Assembly: GCF_022790535.1 (NCBI RefSeq)
Contig: NZ_LOHG01000002.1
Span: 404,254 to 468,253, forward strand
DNA length: 64,000 bases
Source of the DNA: Pseudomonas maioricensis
GTDB taxonomy: Bacteria > Pseudomonadota > Gammaproteobacteria > Pseudomonadales > Pseudomonadaceae
Direction: 5' to 3'
A program made the translations under genes and the position numbers. Position 1 is the stretch's first letter, and each line of letters opens with the position of its first letter. The notes under the pieces were generated by a model, which made no database searches, had not been told where the DNA came from, and saw nothing but the letters and a program-made list of their open reading frames with translations. Positions 19,915 through 33,407 of the stretch are shown here, piece by piece.

Positions 19915-20868
19915 GTGAGCCAGCCTACGCCAGCCGTGCGTACCTTCCAAGACTTGATCCTCGCCCTCCAGCAATACTGGGCCGAGCAAGGTTGTGTGGT
20001 ACTTCAGCCCTACGATATGGAAGTAGGCGCCGGCACTTTCCACACTGCCACGTTTCTGCGCGCCGTAGGCCCGGAAACCTGGAACGCAGCCTACGTGCAA
20101 CCAAGCCGCCGTCCTACTGACGGCCGATACGGTGAAAACCCGAACCGCCTGCAGCACTACTACCAGTTTCAGGTAGTCCTCAAGCCGAACCCGGACAACT
20201 TCCAGGAGCTGTATCTGGGCTCGCTGAAGCACGTTGGTCTGGACCCATTGGTCCATGACGTTCGTTTCGTTGAAGACAACTGGGAATCGCCGACTCTCGG
20301 CGCCTGGGGTCTGGGCTGGGAAATCTGGCTCAACGGCATGGAAGTGTCGCAGTTCACTTACTTCCAGCAGGCGGGCGGCATAGAGTGCTACCCGGTAACC
20401 GGTGAGATCACCTACGGTCTGGAACGTCTGGCGATGTACCTGCAGAACGTCGACTCCGTCTATGACCTTGTCTGGGCCGACGGTCCATTCGGCCGCGTGA
20501 CTTACGGCGATGTATTCCACCAGAACGAAGTGGAGCAATCGACCTACAACTTCGAGCACGCCAACGTCGACAAGCTGTTCGAACTGTTCGACTTTTACGA
20601 GAGCGAAGCCAAGCGCCTGATCGAACTGGATCAGCCACTGCCGCTGCCAAGTTACGAAATGGTCCTGAAGGCATCCCACACCTTCAACCTGCTGGACGCC
20701 CGCCGCGCTATTTCGGTAACTGCTCGTCAGCAGTACATCCTGCGTGTTCGTACTCTGGCTCGTTCGGTTGCCCAGGCTTATCTGATGGCACGCGCCAAGC
20801 TGGGCTTCCCAATGGCTCCACCTGATTTACGTGATGAAGTGCTGGCTAAGCTGGAGGCGCAACAATGA
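19915..20868 (+). CDS. glyQ: glycyl-tRNA synthetase alpha subunit
   Basis: GlyQ (317 aa) is the catalytic alpha chain of the tetrameric alpha2beta2 glycyl-tRNA synthetase. It contains [41 protein letters not shown] and the class II motif region [19 protein letters not shown]. The GTG at 19915 ([11 protein letters not shown]) is chosen over a GTG nine bases upstream because CAGGTGA lies at the right distance and homologues begin there. A TATACT box lies at 19870. The stop overlaps the glyS start by four bases. Confidence 0.97.
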   Translation: MSQPTPAVRTFQDLILALQQYWAEQGCVVLQPYDMEVGAGTFHTATFLRAVGPETWNAAYVQPSRRPTDGRYGENPNRLQHYYQFQVVLKPNPDNFQELYLGSLKHVGLDPLVHDVRFVEDNWESPTLGAWGLGWEIWLNGMEVSQFTYFQQAGGIECYPVTGEITYGLERLAMYLQNVDSVYDLVWADGPFGRVTYGDVFHQNEVEQSTYNFEHANVDKLFELFDFYESEAKRLIELDQPLPLPSYEMVLKASHTFNLLDARRAISVTARQQYILRVRTLARSVAQAYLMARAKLGFPMAPPDLRDEVLAKLEAQQ

Positions 20869-22919
20869 GTGCTCAAGATTTCCTGGTTGAACTGGGCACC
20901 GAAGAGCTGCCGCCAAAAGCACTCAACACTTTGGCTGACGCCTTCCTGGCTGGTATCGAAAAAGGCCTGCAATCTGCTGGCCTGACTTACAGCGCCAAGC
21001 AGGTTTATGGCGCACCGCGTCGTCTGGCTGTATTGATCACGGGTCTCTCGACGCAACAGCCTGATCGCAGCATCAACCTTGACGGTCCTCCGCGTCAGGC
21101 GGCTTTCGATGCTGAAGGCAACCCGACTCAGGCAGCCCTGGGTTTTGCCAAGAAGTGCGGCGTAGATCTGAGCGAAATCGACCAGAGCGGTCCCAAGCTG
21201 CGCTACAGCCAGAGCATTGCTGGCAAGCCAACCGCGAGCCTGCTGCCGACCATCGTTGAAGACTCCCTGAACGACCTGCCGATTCCCAAGCGCATGCGCT
21301 GGGGCGCTCGCAAGGAAGAGTTCGTGCGTCCAACCCAGTGGCTGGTCATGCTGTTCGGCGACCAAGTCATCGACTGCACAATCCTGGCTCAGACTGCTGG
21401 CCGTGACTCCCGCGGTCATCGCTTCCACCATCCGGAAAGCGTACGCATCACTTCACCTGCCAGCTACCTGAGCGACTTGCGCAACGCGTATGTATTGGCT
21501 GACTTCAACGAACGTCGTCAACTGATCACCAAACGCGTCGACGAACTCGCAACCCAGCACGAAGGCACTGCCATTGTGCCGCCGAGCCTGCTGGACGAAG
21601 TGACTTCGCTGGTCGAGTGGCCGGTTCCACTGGTGTGCTCGTTTGAAGAGCGCTTCCTGGAAGTGCCGCAAGAAGCACTGATCACCACCATGCAGGACAA
21701 CCAGAAGTATTTCTGCCTGCTGGACGCTGAGGGCAAGTTGCTGCCGCGCTTCATCACCGTGGCCAACATCGAAAGCAAAGACCCGCAGCAGATCGTACTG
21801 GGTAACGAGAAAGTGGTTCGCCCACGTCTGACTGACGCCGAGTTCTTCTTCAAGCAGGACAAGAAGCAGAAGCTGGAAACCTTCAACCAGCGTTTGCAGA
21901 ACGTCGTGTTCCAGGCTCAACTGGGCAGTGTTTTCGACAAGGCTGAACGTGTATCCAAACTTGCTGCATTCATCGCCCCGCGCATCGGTGGCGATGCTCA
22001 ACGCGCGGCCCGTGCCGGTCTGTTGTCCAAGTGCGACCTGGCCACCGAGATGGTCGGTGAATTCCCTGAAATGCAGGGTATCGCCGGTTATTACTACGCC
22101 AAGGCTGACGGCGAGACTGACGACGTAGCCCTGGCGCTGAACGAGCAGTACATGCCGCGCGGTGCTGGCGCTGAACTGCCAACGACATTGACCGGTTCGG
22201 CAGTGGCCATCGCTGACAAGCTGGACACACTGGTCGGCATCTTCGGCATCGGCATGCTGCCAACCGGCAGTAAAGACCCGTACGCATTGCGTCGTGCCGC
22301 GCTGGGCATACTGCGCATTCTGATCGAGAAGCAACTGGACCTGGATTTGATCGAGACTGTGAAGTTTGCAGTAAGTCAGTTCGGCGCCAAGGTCAAAGCT
22401 GCCGGTCTGTCCGAACAGGTACTGGAGTTCATCTTCGACCGCCTGCGTGCGCGTTACGAAGACGAAGGCGTCGAAGTGGCGGTTTATCTGTCGGTTCGTG
22501 CCCTGCAACCAGGCTCGGCGCTGGATTTCGATCAGCGTGTTCAAGCCGTTCAGGCGTTCCGCAAACTGCCGGAAGCGGCAGCGTTGGCCGCTGTGAACAA
22601 GCGCGTATCGAATCTGTTGAGCAAAGCTGAAGGCAATATCGCTCAGACCGTCGAGCCCAAGTACTTCGATAACGCTAACGAGTTCTCGCTGTATTCGGCG
22701 ATCAAGCAAGCGGATCAGGATGTTCAGCCAATGGCTGCAGCGCGCCAGTACAGCGAAACCCTCGCGCGTCTGGCAGCCCTTCGTGAGCCGGTTGACGCGT
22801 TCTTCGAAGCCGTGATGGTTAATGCCGAGGATGCCAGCGTGCGTGCCAACCGCTACGCGCTGCTGGCGCGTCTGCGTGGCCTGTTCCTGGGTGTCGCTGA
22901 CATCTCGTTGCTGGGCTGA
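20865..22919 (+). CDS. glyS: glycyl-tRNA synthetase beta subunit
   Basis: GlyS (684 aa) is the tRNA-binding beta chain that pairs with GlyQ. It begins [18 protein letters not shown], the conserved family start, and carries [34 protein letters not shown] and the C-terminal anticodon-recognition region from about residue 580. The length matches the family (about 685). It overlaps glyQ by four bases and is followed 14 bases later by gmhB, so the three genes are probably one transcript. Confidence 0.97.
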   Translation: MSAQDFLVELGTEELPPKALNTLADAFLAGIEKGLQSAGLTYSAKQVYGAPRRLAVLITGLSTQQPDRSINLDGPPRQAAFDAEGNPTQAALGFAKKCGVDLSEIDQSGPKLRYSQSIAGKPTASLLPTIVEDSLNDLPIPKRMRWGARKEEFVRPTQWLVMLFGDQVIDCTILAQTAGRDSRGHRFHHPESVRITSPASYLSDLRNAYVLADFNERRQLITKRVDELATQHEGTAIVPPSLLDEVTSLVEWPVPLVCSFEERFLEVPQEALITTMQDNQKYFCLLDAEGKLLPRFITVANIESKDPQQIVLGNEKVVRPRLTDAEFFFKQDKKQKLETFNQRLQNVVFQAQLGSVFDKAERVSKLAAFIAPRIGGDAQRAARAGLLSKCDLATEMVGEFPEMQGIAGYYYAKADGETDDVALALNEQYMPRGAGAELPTTLTGSAVAIADKLDTLVGIFGIGMLPTGSKDPYALRRAALGILRILIEKQLDLDLIETVKFAVSQFGAKVKAAGLSEQVLEFIFDRLRARYEDEGVEVAVYLSVRALQPGSALDFDQRVQAVQAFRKLPEAAALAAVNKRVSNLLSKAEGNIAQTVEPKYFDNANEFSLYSAIKQADQDVQPMAAARQYSETLARLAALREPVDAFFEAVMVNAEDASVRANRYALLARLRGLFLGVADISLLG

Positions 22920-22933
22920 GGAAGGGGCGTACC

Positions 22934-23485
22934 GTGAAGTTGCTGATCCTCGATCGGGATGGAGTTATCAATCATGACTCCGACGCTTACATTAAGTCGG
23001 TGGCGGAGTGGATTCCAATTCCCGGATCGATTGAGGCCATTGCGCAACTGAGCAAAGCGGGCTGGACGGTTGCAGTAGCAACCAACCAGTCCGGCATCGC
23101 CCGAGGTTATTACGATCTGGCCACTCTGGACGCCATGCACGCACGTTTGCGTGAGTTAGTAGCGCAGCAGGGTGGCCAGGTTGGTTTGATTGTCTATTGC
23201 CCACATGGGCCCGATGAGGGATGCGATTGCCGCAAACCGAAACCGGGCATGTTGCAAACCATCGCCCGACACTACCAGACGGAGCTGGCGGGAACATGGT
23301 TTGTGGGCGACAGCAGTAGTGACCTAAAGGCCGCACTGGCCGTCGATTCACAACCGGTTCTGGTGAAGACCGGTAAAGGTGAGAAAACACTGGCCGGTTC
23401 GCTACCCGCCAATACGTTGGTTTTTGACGATCTAGCGGCGGTTGCCGCAGAACTTATCCACAATAGCGCGCCGCAAAACAACTAG
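22934..23485 (+). CDS. gmhB: D-glycero-beta-D-manno-heptose 1,7-bisphosphate 7-phosphatase
   Basis: GmhB (183 aa) is an HAD phosphatase that removes the 7-phosphate from heptose bisphosphate in the ADP-heptose pathway for LPS core. The nucleophile motif is LILDRDGVIN (Asp7, Asp9). TNQSGIARGYY supplies the second motif, and the zinc loop CPHGPDEGCDCRKPKPGM distinguishes GmhB from other HAD proteins. The start is GTG 22934 after GAGGAAGGGG. A perfect DnaA box (23454-23462) lies within the 3' end. plsC follows 46 bases later. Confidence 0.95.
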   Translation: MKLLILDRDGVINHDSDAYIKSVAEWIPIPGSIEAIAQLSKAGWTVAVATNQSGIARGYYDLATLDAMHARLRELVAQQGGQVGLIVYCPHGPDEGCDCRKPKPGMLQTIARHYQTELAGTWFVGDSSSDLKAALAVDSQPVLVKTGKGEKTLAGSLPANTLVFDDLAAVAAELIHNSAPQNN

Positions 23486-23531
23486 CGGTACGCTTGATGA
23501 ACGGGCTTTCGCCCGCATGGTAAAAGCAACT

Positions 23532-24302
23532 ATGTCGATCATCCAGGCAATCAGGACTTTTCTCTTTTACCTGTTGCTAGGCACCAGCTCTCTGCTGTGG
23601 TGCACGTTAAGCTTCTTTATCGCCCCGTTCCTGCCATTCAAGGCTCGCTACCGCTTCATTAATGTCTACTGGTGCCGATGCGCAATCTGGTTGACGCGCG
23701 TGTTCCTGAACATCCGCGTTGAAGTGACTGGCGCGGAAAATGTTCCTCAAACACCTTGCGTGATCATCTCCAATCACCAGAGCACGTGGGAAACGTTCTT
23801 CCTGTCACAGTACTTCTCGCCACTGAGCCAAGTGCTCAAGCGTGAGCTTCTGTATGTCCCGTTCTTTGGCTGGGCGATGGCGATGCTGCGTCCTATCGCG
23901 ATTGATCGTGACAACCCCAAAGCTGCCCTCAAGCAAATTGCCAAGAAGGGCGACGAGTTGCTCAAGGACGGCGTCTGGGTGCTGATCTTTCCAGAGGGCA
24001 CCCGCGTCCCGTTTGGCCAGGTAGGCAAGTTCTCGCGCGGTGGCACTGCGTTGGCAGTCAACGCAAACCTGCCTGTACTGCCTATCGCACACAACGCTGG
24101 CAAGTACTGGCCAAAGGAAGGCTGGGCGAAAAAGCCGGGCACTATTCAGGTCGTGATCGGTGAACCGATGTACGCAGAAGGCGAGGGCCCACGCGCTATC
24201 GCTGCCCTGAATGATCGCGTTCAAACCTGGAACGAAGACACTCAGAAAGCTTTGGGCTCAATTGCTGCACCGACCTCGAGCAATGAAGAAGTCCTGATTT
24301 GA
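23532..24302 (+). CDS. plsC: 1-acyl-sn-glycerol-3-phosphate acyltransferase
   Basis: A 256-aa membrane acyltransferase that converts lysophosphatidate to phosphatidate. A hydrophobic N-terminal anchor (residues 5-35) precedes the catalytic NHQSTWE (His82, Glu87), the substrate-binding FPEGTR (153-158) and LPIAHNAGKYW. The open frame extends 90 bases upstream over the gmhB end, but MSIIQAIRTFLFYLLL matches the start of homologues. MVKATMSII five codons earlier is the alternative. A DnaA box begins 5 bases after the stop. Confidence 0.93.
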   Translation: MSIIQAIRTFLFYLLLGTSSLLWCTLSFFIAPFLPFKARYRFINVYWCRCAIWLTRVFLNIRVEVTGAENVPQTPCVIISNHQSTWETFFLSQYFSPLSQVLKRELLYVPFFGWAMAMLRPIAIDRDNPKAALKQIAKKGDELLKDGVWVLIFPEGTRVPFGQVGKFSRGGTALAVNANLPVLPIAHNAGKYWPKEGWAKKPGTIQVVIGEPMYAEGEGPRAIAALNDRVQTWNEDTQKALGSIAAPTSSNEEVLI

Positions 24303-24432
24303 GTTTTGTGGATAACCTGTGCACTGTTTTTGAATTTTTCGTAAAAATCGGCGGCAAACCCTTGGATTCACTGCTTATTTCCGATGCTCATTAAAGAGCC
24401 AAAAACGTGCATAAGTTTTTATGAGCTTCTAG

Positions 24433-24460
24433 AACCGACCTCTTGGGGTCGGTTTTTTTA
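24433..24460 (+). terminator. intrinsic terminator after plsC
   Basis: AACCGACC, loop TCTTGG, GGTCGGTT, then a run of T. The stem is eight perfect pairs. It would end the glyQ-glyS-gmhB-plsC transcript 130 bases past plsC. The A-rich left side (AGAACC) gives only weak function in the opposite direction. Confidence 0.85.
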
Positions 24461-24501
24461 TGGCTGGAATTTATGCGAATCCTGTATGCGCATGAATAAC
24501 C

Positions 24502-25338
24502 CTATGACTGTTTAGTGTCGCCTTCAGGTAATCCGGCTTTCAATTTTTCGTAAGCTTGGGTCATGACGTTCCAGGTTTTCGTGTCAGCAGGAATCAGATG
24601 CTCGATACGCAACAACTCCATGGTGACGTCTAGCGGCATACCGAATGTTGTAAACGTGGACATGAATTTCAATTCACCCTGCCTTGAGTTGAGTCGTGTG
24701 AATAATAGCGGGGGTGGTTCATTGGTTAGCGCTGATGAGCCGCTTGGTACTGGCAGACCTTTCAGGAGACCTGCCAGCTTGAGGTTACTCAAGCTCTCTC
24801 TTGCAGCTCTTTGCCAGGCCACCAACCTGATCTCCTCAACGTTGATTAAATGGTCGCCTAACCCGCCAGGCTGCAATAGGGTTTCGAGCAGATTAAGTCC
24901 ATTAGCTGCAGCGGCATCAAGGCCTACCAGATCAAACAAAACTCCGGCGCTTACATTCGCAGCCAACACATCCCACTCACTACCCATGACAATCGCCGGG
25001 GCGGGATTGTTGGCGTGAAGTAGATGAGTAATAGCTTCGCGAACCGCCTCCATACTCGGCGAGGTGAGGGGAGTAGCCTCGTAACGGGGCGCATAACCGG
25101 CTGCGAGAAACACTCTATTGCAATGCTCTAAAGGCGCTTCGAGTGCCGTTAGCAGGTTATGCAAAGTAGAAGGGCTCGGTCTGGCCCGCCCTGTCTCAAT
25201 GCAACTGAGGTGGCGCTGAGACACGCCAGAAATCAAAGCCAGATCAAGTTGGCTCAATTTGGCCTGACGGCGCAATTGCCGTAACTGCGCACCGGCATCA
25301 ACTGCGGGCGTGGATCGAAGAAAAGGTAGGGGCTTCAT
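24502..25338 (-). CDS. HTH transcriptional regulator with MmyB-like ligand domain
   Basis: A 278-aa regulator. The N-terminal XRE-type helix-turn-helix spans about residues 17-72 (QLRQLRRQAKLSQLDLALISG, then VSQRHLSCIETGRARPSPSTL). The rest resembles the MmyB-like ligand-binding domain (VMGSEWDVLAANVSAGVLFD and FMSTFTTFGMPLDVTMELLRIEHLIPAD). The ligand is unknown. It is divergent from the DUF2834 membrane protein, with a perfect palindrome between them. This two-gene unit is not part of the gene order I recall at this place in P. aeruginosa, where plsC adjoins gyrB, so it looks like a local insertion. Confidence 0.88.
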   Translation of the reverse strand: MKPLPFLRSTPAVDAGAQLRQLRRQAKLSQLDLALISGVSQRHLSCIETGRARPSPSTLHNLLTALEAPLEHCNRVFLAAGYAPRYEATPLTSPSMEAVREAITHLLHANNPAPAIVMGSEWDVLAANVSAGVLFDLVGLDAAAANGLNLLETLLQPGGLGDHLINVEEIRLVAWQRAARESLSNLKLAGLLKGLPVPSGSSALTNEPPPLLFTRLNSRQGELKFMSTFTTFGMPLDVTMELLRIEHLIPADTKTWNVMTQAYEKLKAGLPEGDTKQS

Positions 25339-25372
25339 TCATCGACTCTAACGGCGGGAGTTCAGTGAGTCC

Positions 25373-25389
25373 ATGACCTGTGAGGTCAT
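25373..25389. promoter_or_regulatory. candidate operator palindrome ATGACCT-GTG-AGGTCAT
   Basis: A perfect 7-3-7 inverted repeat lies 35 bases from the regulator start and 68 bases from the DUF2834 start. It is well placed to control both divergent genes. Symmetry and position make binding by the adjacent HTH protein the simplest reading; there is no direct evidence. Confidence 0.55.
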
Positions 25390-25456
25390 TGATCCTTTCA
25401 GGAAAATATCACTAACTTAGCTGGAAGGCTCATTGCTGATTACTCAAGGAAGACTA

Positions 25457-25807
25457 ATGAACAAACCCTACCTCGCATTGGCAGCTCTGGTGGTTTTCTC
25501 GCTCTATACGGCGGGCACCATATGGCTGTCCGAGCAATCACTGGTCAGCTTTGGTATTGAGCTCCTATCCAGTCCAGACACTGCACAGGTGGTCATTGAC
25601 CTCTACTTGCTCGGTTTCCTTGCTTGCGTCTGGATGTATCGGGATGCACGCGCAAGAGGTCATTCCACCGTATCTCTCCTGCCTTATTTTTTAATAACAG
25701 CGTTGTTCCTGTCGATCGGCCCATTGCTTTACATCGTGATCAATGGCTTCAGCAGAGCATCGGCAGATATGGTTGATCATGGGAAAGGATCCGACAAGGT
25801 GGGTTGA
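25457..25807 (+). CDS. DUF2834-like small membrane protein
   Basis: A 116-aa protein with three likely membrane segments: residues about 5-24 (YLALAALVVFSLYTAGTIWL), 42-60 (VVIDLYLLGFLACVWMYRD) and 72-93 (LLPYFLITALFLSIGPLLYIVI). The central VIDLYLLGFLACVWMYRDARARG is the pattern of DUF2834 proteins, of unknown function. ATG 25457 follows AAGGAAG; an earlier ATG eight codons upstream has no better site. It is divergent from the MmyB-like regulator, which probably controls it. Confidence 0.75.
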   Translation: MNKPYLALAALVVFSLYTAGTIWLSEQSLVSFGIELLSSPDTAQVVIDLYLLGFLACVWMYRDARARGHSTVSLLPYFLITALFLSIGPLLYIVINGFSRASADMVDHGKGSDKVG

Positions 25808-25849
25808 GGGGAGGGCAGACGACGAGCTCATCGGCTTGCAGGCCTAACG

Positions 25850-25874
25850 CTAGCGAACAAGTTCCCTCCTACAG
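25850..25874. repeat. solitary half REP element
   Basis: CTAGCGAACAAGTTCCCTCC followed by TACAG matches one arm of the 8411-type doublet with one or two changes. No partner arm lies nearby. Single REP copies next to decayed partners are common remnants of REPINs. Confidence 0.6.
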
Positions 25875-25934
25875 ATGGAGCATCTGAGCCCCTGGAATAG
25901 TGGCTTTGGATCAACCGGAGCTTCGACTCAGTTC

Positions 25935-25950
25935 TGTTCCACGTGGAACA
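25935..25950. promoter_or_regulatory. parS centromere-like site (exact)
   Basis: TGTTCCACGTGGAACA is a perfect 16-base palindrome matching the Pseudomonas/universal ParB-binding parS consensus. It is intergenic, between the DUF2834 gene and the gyrB terminator. ParB encoded at 44764 would nucleate here for origin segregation. Two further copies follow within 3.3 kb. Confidence 0.93.
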
Positions 25951-26010
25951 TATATCATCTGCAGGACTTTAGCAGTGCTTCTCGAAATCAGCGCTGTGGA
26001 ATGTTGCTTT

Positions 26011-26042
26011 AAAAAAAACCCCGGCTCAATGGCCGGGGTTTT
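26011..26042 (-). terminator. terminator after gyrB
   Basis: CCCCGGC, loop TCAATG, GCCGGGG form a seven-pair perfect stem flanked by eight A on the left and four T on the right. Read on the minus strand it is GC stem then eight T, directly downstream of gyrB. The symmetry allows weak function in the other direction too. Confidence 0.9.
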
Positions 26043-26066
26043 AGTTTGCTATATAACGCGGACGTT

Positions 26067-29592
<3,526 letters not shown>

Positions 29593-29612
29593 CTAGCTTC
29601 TGCTGAACATGG

Positions 29613-30716
29613 TTACAGGCGCATCGGCATGACTACATAGGCAGAGTCGTCGTTATCCGATTCCTGTACCAGCGCGCTGCTGTTGGAATCAGACAGAATC
29701 AAACGAACTTGCTCGGTAGTCATCACGCCCAGCACGTCGAGCAAGTAGCTGACGTTAAAACCGATCTCCAGCGAAGCGCCGTTATAGTCGACGCTGATTT
29801 CTTCTTCCGCTTCTTCCTGCTCAGGGTTGTTCGCCTGGATTTTCAGCTGACCGCTGGCCAGTTGCAGGCGAATACCACGGTACTTCTCGTTGGACAGAAT
29901 TGCCGTGCGGCTGAACGCTTCACGCAATGCCTGGCGATCGCCCAATACAAGCTTGTCGCCACCTTTGGGCAACACACGCTCGTAGTCCGGGAATTTACCG
30001 TCAACCAGCTTGGAAGTGAAAGTGAACTCACCAGTGGTTGCACGAATGTGATGCTGGCCCAGAACAATACTGACGATGCCATCCTGCTCAGTCAGCAGGC
30101 GCGCCATTTCCAGAATACCTTTGCGCGGCACGATGACCTGATGACGGTCAGCTTGTTCGATATCTGCAGTCATCGAGCACATCGCCAAACGGTGACCATC
30201 GGTAGCGACAGCGCGAAGAATGCCGGCGCTGACTTCAAGCAACATGCCGTTGAGGTAATAACGAACGTCTTGTTGCGCCATAGCAAAGCTGGTGCGCTCG
30301 ATCAAACGGCGCAGTTTGCTTTGTACCAGGTTAAAGGTCAGCGAGCCTGGACCTTCTTCAACAGTAGGGAAATCATTGGCTGGCAATGTCGACAGAGTGA
30401 AGCGACTGCGACCGGCCTTGACGACCAGCTTTGCATCATCGACTTTGATGTCGATCAGCACATCGTTAGGCAGGCTTTTGCAGATATCCATCAGCTTGCG
30501 GGCAGGAACAGTGATTTCGCCTGGCTCGGCAGGTTCTTCCAGCTGAACACGGCCGACGAGCTCGACCTCAAGGTCTGTACCGGTCAACGAGAGCTGCTGC
30601 CCTTCGACAACCAGCAGCACGTTGGATAGCACCGGCAGGGTCTGGCGGCGTTCAACAACGCCGGCGACCAATTGCAGGGGTTTCAACAGGGCTTCGCGTT
30701 GAATGGTGAAATGCAT
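29613..30716 (-). CDS. dnaN: DNA polymerase III beta sliding clamp
   Basis: DnaN (367 aa) forms the ring-shaped dimer that tethers polymerase III to DNA. Three clamp subdomains of about 120 residues can be followed, beginning MHFTIQREALLKPLQLVAGVVERRQTLPVLSNVLL. It carries ATDGHRLA (about residue 173) and ends in the conserved PMRL, which helps shape the protein-binding pocket. It is second in the dnaA operon, 38 bases after dnaA. Confidence 0.99.
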   Translation of the reverse strand: MHFTIQREALLKPLQLVAGVVERRQTLPVLSNVLLVVEGQQLSLTGTDLEVELVGRVQLEEPAEPGEITVPARKLMDICKSLPNDVLIDIKVDDAKLVVKAGRSRFTLSTLPANDFPTVEEGPGSLTFNLVQSKLRRLIERTSFAMAQQDVRYYLNGMLLEVSAGILRAVATDGHRLAMCSMTADIEQADRHQVIVPRKGILEMARLLTEQDGIVSIVLGQHHIRATTGEFTFTSKLVDGKFPDYERVLPKGGDKLVLGDRQALREAFSRTAILSNEKYRGIRLQLASGQLKIQANNPEQEEAEEEISVDYNGASLEIGFNVSYLLDVLGVMTTEQVRLILSDSNSSALVQESDNDDSAYVVMPMRL

Positions 30717-30754
30717 GGTCTAGTCCCTTGCCTTAATAAGCTGCGCTGATGTCA

Positions 30755-32275
30755 TCAAGTGGTCAGTGTACGCAGCAGGTTCTTGTAGTCCTCGCGAATA
30801 TCCGCGTCGGATTCCTTCAATTCATTAATCTTGCGGCAGGCGTGTAGCACAGTAGTGTGGTCTCGCCCGCCAAACACATCGCCAATTTCCGGCAGACTGT
30901 GGTTAGTCAGTTCCTTCGACAATGCCATCGCCACCTGACGCGGCCGGGCTACAGATCGGGAACGACGCTTGGACAACAGGTCGGAAATCTTGATCTTGTA
31001 ATACTCGGCGACAGTGCGCTGGATGTTATCCACACTCACCAGCTTGTCCTGCAGTGCCAACAGGTCCTTCAACGACTCGCGAATCAACTCGATAGTGATA
31101 TCACGACCCATGAAGTGCGAGTGAGCGATAACACGCTTGAGCGCACCTTCAAGTTCGCGAACGTTTGAGCGGATACGCTGTGCGATGAAGAACGCGGCGT
31201 CGTGAGGCAGATCAACTTTCGCCTGATCCGCTTTCTTCATCAGAATCGCGACACGGGTTTCCAGCTCAGGTGGCTCAACAGCCACTGTCAGACCCCAGCC
31301 GAATCGCGACTTCAGACGCTCTTCGAGTCCCTCAATTTCTTTCGGATAACGGTCGCTGGTCAGAATGACCTGCTGACCGCCTTCGAGCAGAGCATTGAAG
31401 GTGTGGAAAAACTCTTCCTGAGAACGCTCTTTACGCGCAAAGAACTGAATGTCATCGATCAGCAACGCGTCCACAGAACGATAAAAACGCTTGAACTCGT
31501 TGATCGCATTCAACTGCAGCGCTTTGACCATGTCTGCCACGAAACGCTCCGAATGCAGATACACGACCTTGGCGTTCGGGTTTTTCTTGAGAAGATGGTT
31601 ACCCACAGCGTGCATCAAGTGAGTTTTACCCAAACCCACACCGCCATAAAGGAAGAGCGGGTTGTAGCCATGCTTGGGGTTATCCGCCACTTGCCAGGCC
31701 GCGGCACGCGCCAGTTGGTTGGACTTACCCTCGACGAAATTCTCGAAAGTAAACGTACGATTCAGGTAGCTGGTGTGTTTAAGCGCACCTTCTACCTGGA
31801 CCGTACGCTGCTCGGCACGAGCAGGTGCTTGTTGAGAACTCGCACCAGCCATCGGATCGAAGCTGTCTCGAGAGGGTTCGTCGTTAACCTGTAATGATTG
31901 TACCGGGGCAGGAGTAGCCACTTGAGCAGGTGCAGGCGCCTGATTCACAGGCTGGCTGGCCGCCATTGCTTGCGAAGCCGCCGCAGCCAATGGCGCATTC
32001 GGTGCCGCACGAGGAGCGGAGCTGCGCTTGCTGCCTATTAATAAGGAAAGCGCAGGTGCCAGCCCTTGACCGTGCTCACCGAGCAGTTCAAGCAAACGGC
32101 TCAAATACTTTTCGTTGACCCAATCGAGAACGAAACGGTTTGGTGCATAGACACGCAACTCGTCGCCTTCGGCTTCAACCTGTAGCGGACGGATCCAGGT
32201 GTTGAATTGCTGGGCAGGCAGCTCATCGCGCAAAAGCTCTACGCATTGCTGCCAAAGTTCCAATGACACGGACAT
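30755..32275 (-). CDS. dnaA: chromosomal replication initiator DnaA
   Basis: DnaA (506 aa) binds DnaA boxes, opens the origin and recruits DnaB. Domain I is [28 protein letters not shown]. Domain II is an Ala/Pro/Gln-rich linker (about residues 80-165). The AAA+ domain has Walker [14 protein letters not shown] and Walker [10 protein letters not shown]. Domain IV has the box-recognition signature [13 protein letters not shown] DnaA box also lies inside the gene (31026-31034). Its 5' side faces the oriC-like gap, where boxes at 32336-32491 could mediate autoregulation. Confidence 0.99.
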   Translation of the reverse strand: MSVSLELWQQCVELLRDELPAQQFNTWIRPLQVEAEGDELRVYAPNRFVLDWVNEKYLSRLLELLGEHGQGLAPALSLLIGSKRSSAPRAAPNAPLAAAASQAMAASQPVNQAPAPAQVATPAPVQSLQVNDEPSRDSFDPMAGASSQQAPARAEQRTVQVEGALKHTSYLNRTFTFENFVEGKSNQLARAAAWQVADNPKHGYNPLFLYGGVGLGKTHLMHAVGNHLLKKNPNAKVVYLHSERFVADMVKALQLNAINEFKRFYRSVDALLIDDIQFFARKERSQEEFFHTFNALLEGGQQVILTSDRYPKEIEGLEERLKSRFGWGLTVAVEPPELETRVAILMKKADQAKVDLPHDAAFFIAQRIRSNVRELEGALKRVIAHSHFMGRDITIELIRESLKDLLALQDKLVSVDNIQRTVAEYYKIKISDLLSKRRSRSVARPRQVAMALSKELTNHSLPEIGDVFGGRDHTTVLHACRKINELKESDADIREDYKNLLRTLTT

Positions 32276-32279
32276 CCCC

Positions 32280-32854
32280 TAGGTTAAAAGCCGGTGAGGC
32301 AAAAACAGCCGCCATTGTACCGACCGCGGCGGTACTTATCCACATGTAGGTGGCCTGCTGGCCGGGATAAATCCGGATTTTACCTCCAATCGAGCCGACC
32401 AGTGGCATGTGCATAAGGTCTGTGGATAACCCTCCCTCAGCTCATTGCATAACCCAGGCTTAAAATCTGTGGATAAACGCCCTGTGGATAAAACGGCATT
32501 CCACACACAGGTTTTCCGACAGCGCAGCACAGGCAGAGCACGGCTTCTCGACAGTGTTGTCATTCTCTGTACACGTTGATTATAAAGGCCTGCATCTAGT
32601 TATCCACAGACGATGGCTTACGCTACTTTAATAAGCTCTATAAAGAAGCTTTAAATACTTCTCTTCTTTTATTTCTATATCTGGGTACGGAACAGAACCA
32701 GGCTTTCAGGTGAAAGTGATCAAAAAGCCGTTACATAACTAAATGAAGGAAACGTTGGTTGGAAATTGACCTAGAGGCTTGCTTTCTCTAGAATCCCCGG
32801 TCTCTTAAAACGGGGGCCATTCCGGCCCGTTGTGGACGAACCAGGTAACACGCC
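32280..32854. other. oriC candidate: dnaA-rpmH intergenic region
   Basis: A 579-base gene-free gap. Perfect DnaA boxes (TTATCCACA or its complement) lie at 32336, 32421, 32468, 32483 and 32600. The segment 32564-32690 carries TCTCTGTACACGTTGAT (32564-32580), the box at 32600 and an AT-rich stretch (about 32625-32680, including TTTATTTCTATATCTGGG), the expected duplex-unwinding side. Clustered boxes beside an AT-rich tract, between dnaA and rpmH, are the classical Pseudomonas origin. The right end (32766-32854) is the rpmH promoter and leader. I saw no gene in it. Confidence 0.88.
32766..32794 (+). promoter_or_regulatory. sigma70 promoter of rpmH
   Basis: TTGACC (32766-32771), 17-base spacer, TAGAAT (32789-32794): five of six matches at both -35 and -10. 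It lies 60 bases before the rpmH start. A short GC hairpin (CCCCGG...CCGGG-like) in the leader follows. Confidence 0.75.
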
Positions 32855-32989
32855 ATGAAACGTACTTTCCAACCAAGCACTATCAAACGCGCTCGCACTC
32901 ACGGCTTCCGTGCTCGCATGGCCACCAAGAACGGCCGTGCCGTCCTGTCGCGTCGCCGCGCCAAAGGTCGTGCGCGTCTGGCAGTTTGA
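32855..32989 (+). CDS. rpmH: 50S ribosomal protein L34
   Basis: L34 is 44 aa, the usual length. The translation begins [20 protein letters not shown] and ends [12 protein letters not shown], the invariant basic family sequence. It is the first gene right of oriC and leads the rpmH-rnpA-yidD-yidC run, starting 60 bases after a near-consensus promoter. The stop (TGA at 32987) is 16 bases before rnpA. Confidence 0.99.
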   Translation: MKRTFQPSTIKRARTHGFRARMATKNGRAVLSRRRAKGRARLAV

Positions 32990-33005
32990 TAATCCGGCAC
33001 TGGAG

Positions 33006-33407
33006 GTGAGTCAGGACTTCAGTCGGGAAAAGCGTTTGCTTACTCCCCGGCATTTCAAGGCAGTCTTTGACTCCCCTACCGGCAAGGTTCCGGGGAAAAA
33101 TCTCCTGCTCCTTGCGCGCAACAACGACCTTGATCATCCCCGCCTGGGGCTGGTTATCGGTAAAAAGAGCGTCAAACTCTCCGTTGAGCGCAACCGTTTG
33201 AAACGCCTGATGCGCGAATCATTTCGCCACCACCAAGACAATTTGGTCGGCTGGGATATCGTGATTGTCGCGCGTAAAGGCTTGGGTGACGTAGAAAGCC
33301 CCGAACTGATTCAGCATTTTGGCAAGCTATGGAAACGCCTGGCGCGCAGTCGGCCGGTTCCAGAAGCAAAAACCGAAACTGCAGGGGTAGATAGTACCGA
33401 TGCGTAA
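33006..33407 (+). CDS. rnpA: ribonuclease P protein component
   Basis: RnpA (133 aa) is the basic protein that assists RNase P RNA in cutting tRNA 5' leaders. It shows the family signature [18 protein letters not shown] and begins [22 protein letters not shown]. The frame is open upstream over rpmH, but the conserved part starts at GTG 33006; no good ATG exists and the ribosome site is not obvious. It overlaps the yidD start by eight bases. Confidence 0.96.
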   Translation: MSQDFSREKRLLTPRHFKAVFDSPTGKVPGKNLLLLARNNDLDHPRLGLVIGKKSVKLSVERNRLKRLMRESFRHHQDNLVGWDIVIVARKGLGDVESPELIQHFGKLWKRLARSRPVPEAKTETAGVDSTDA

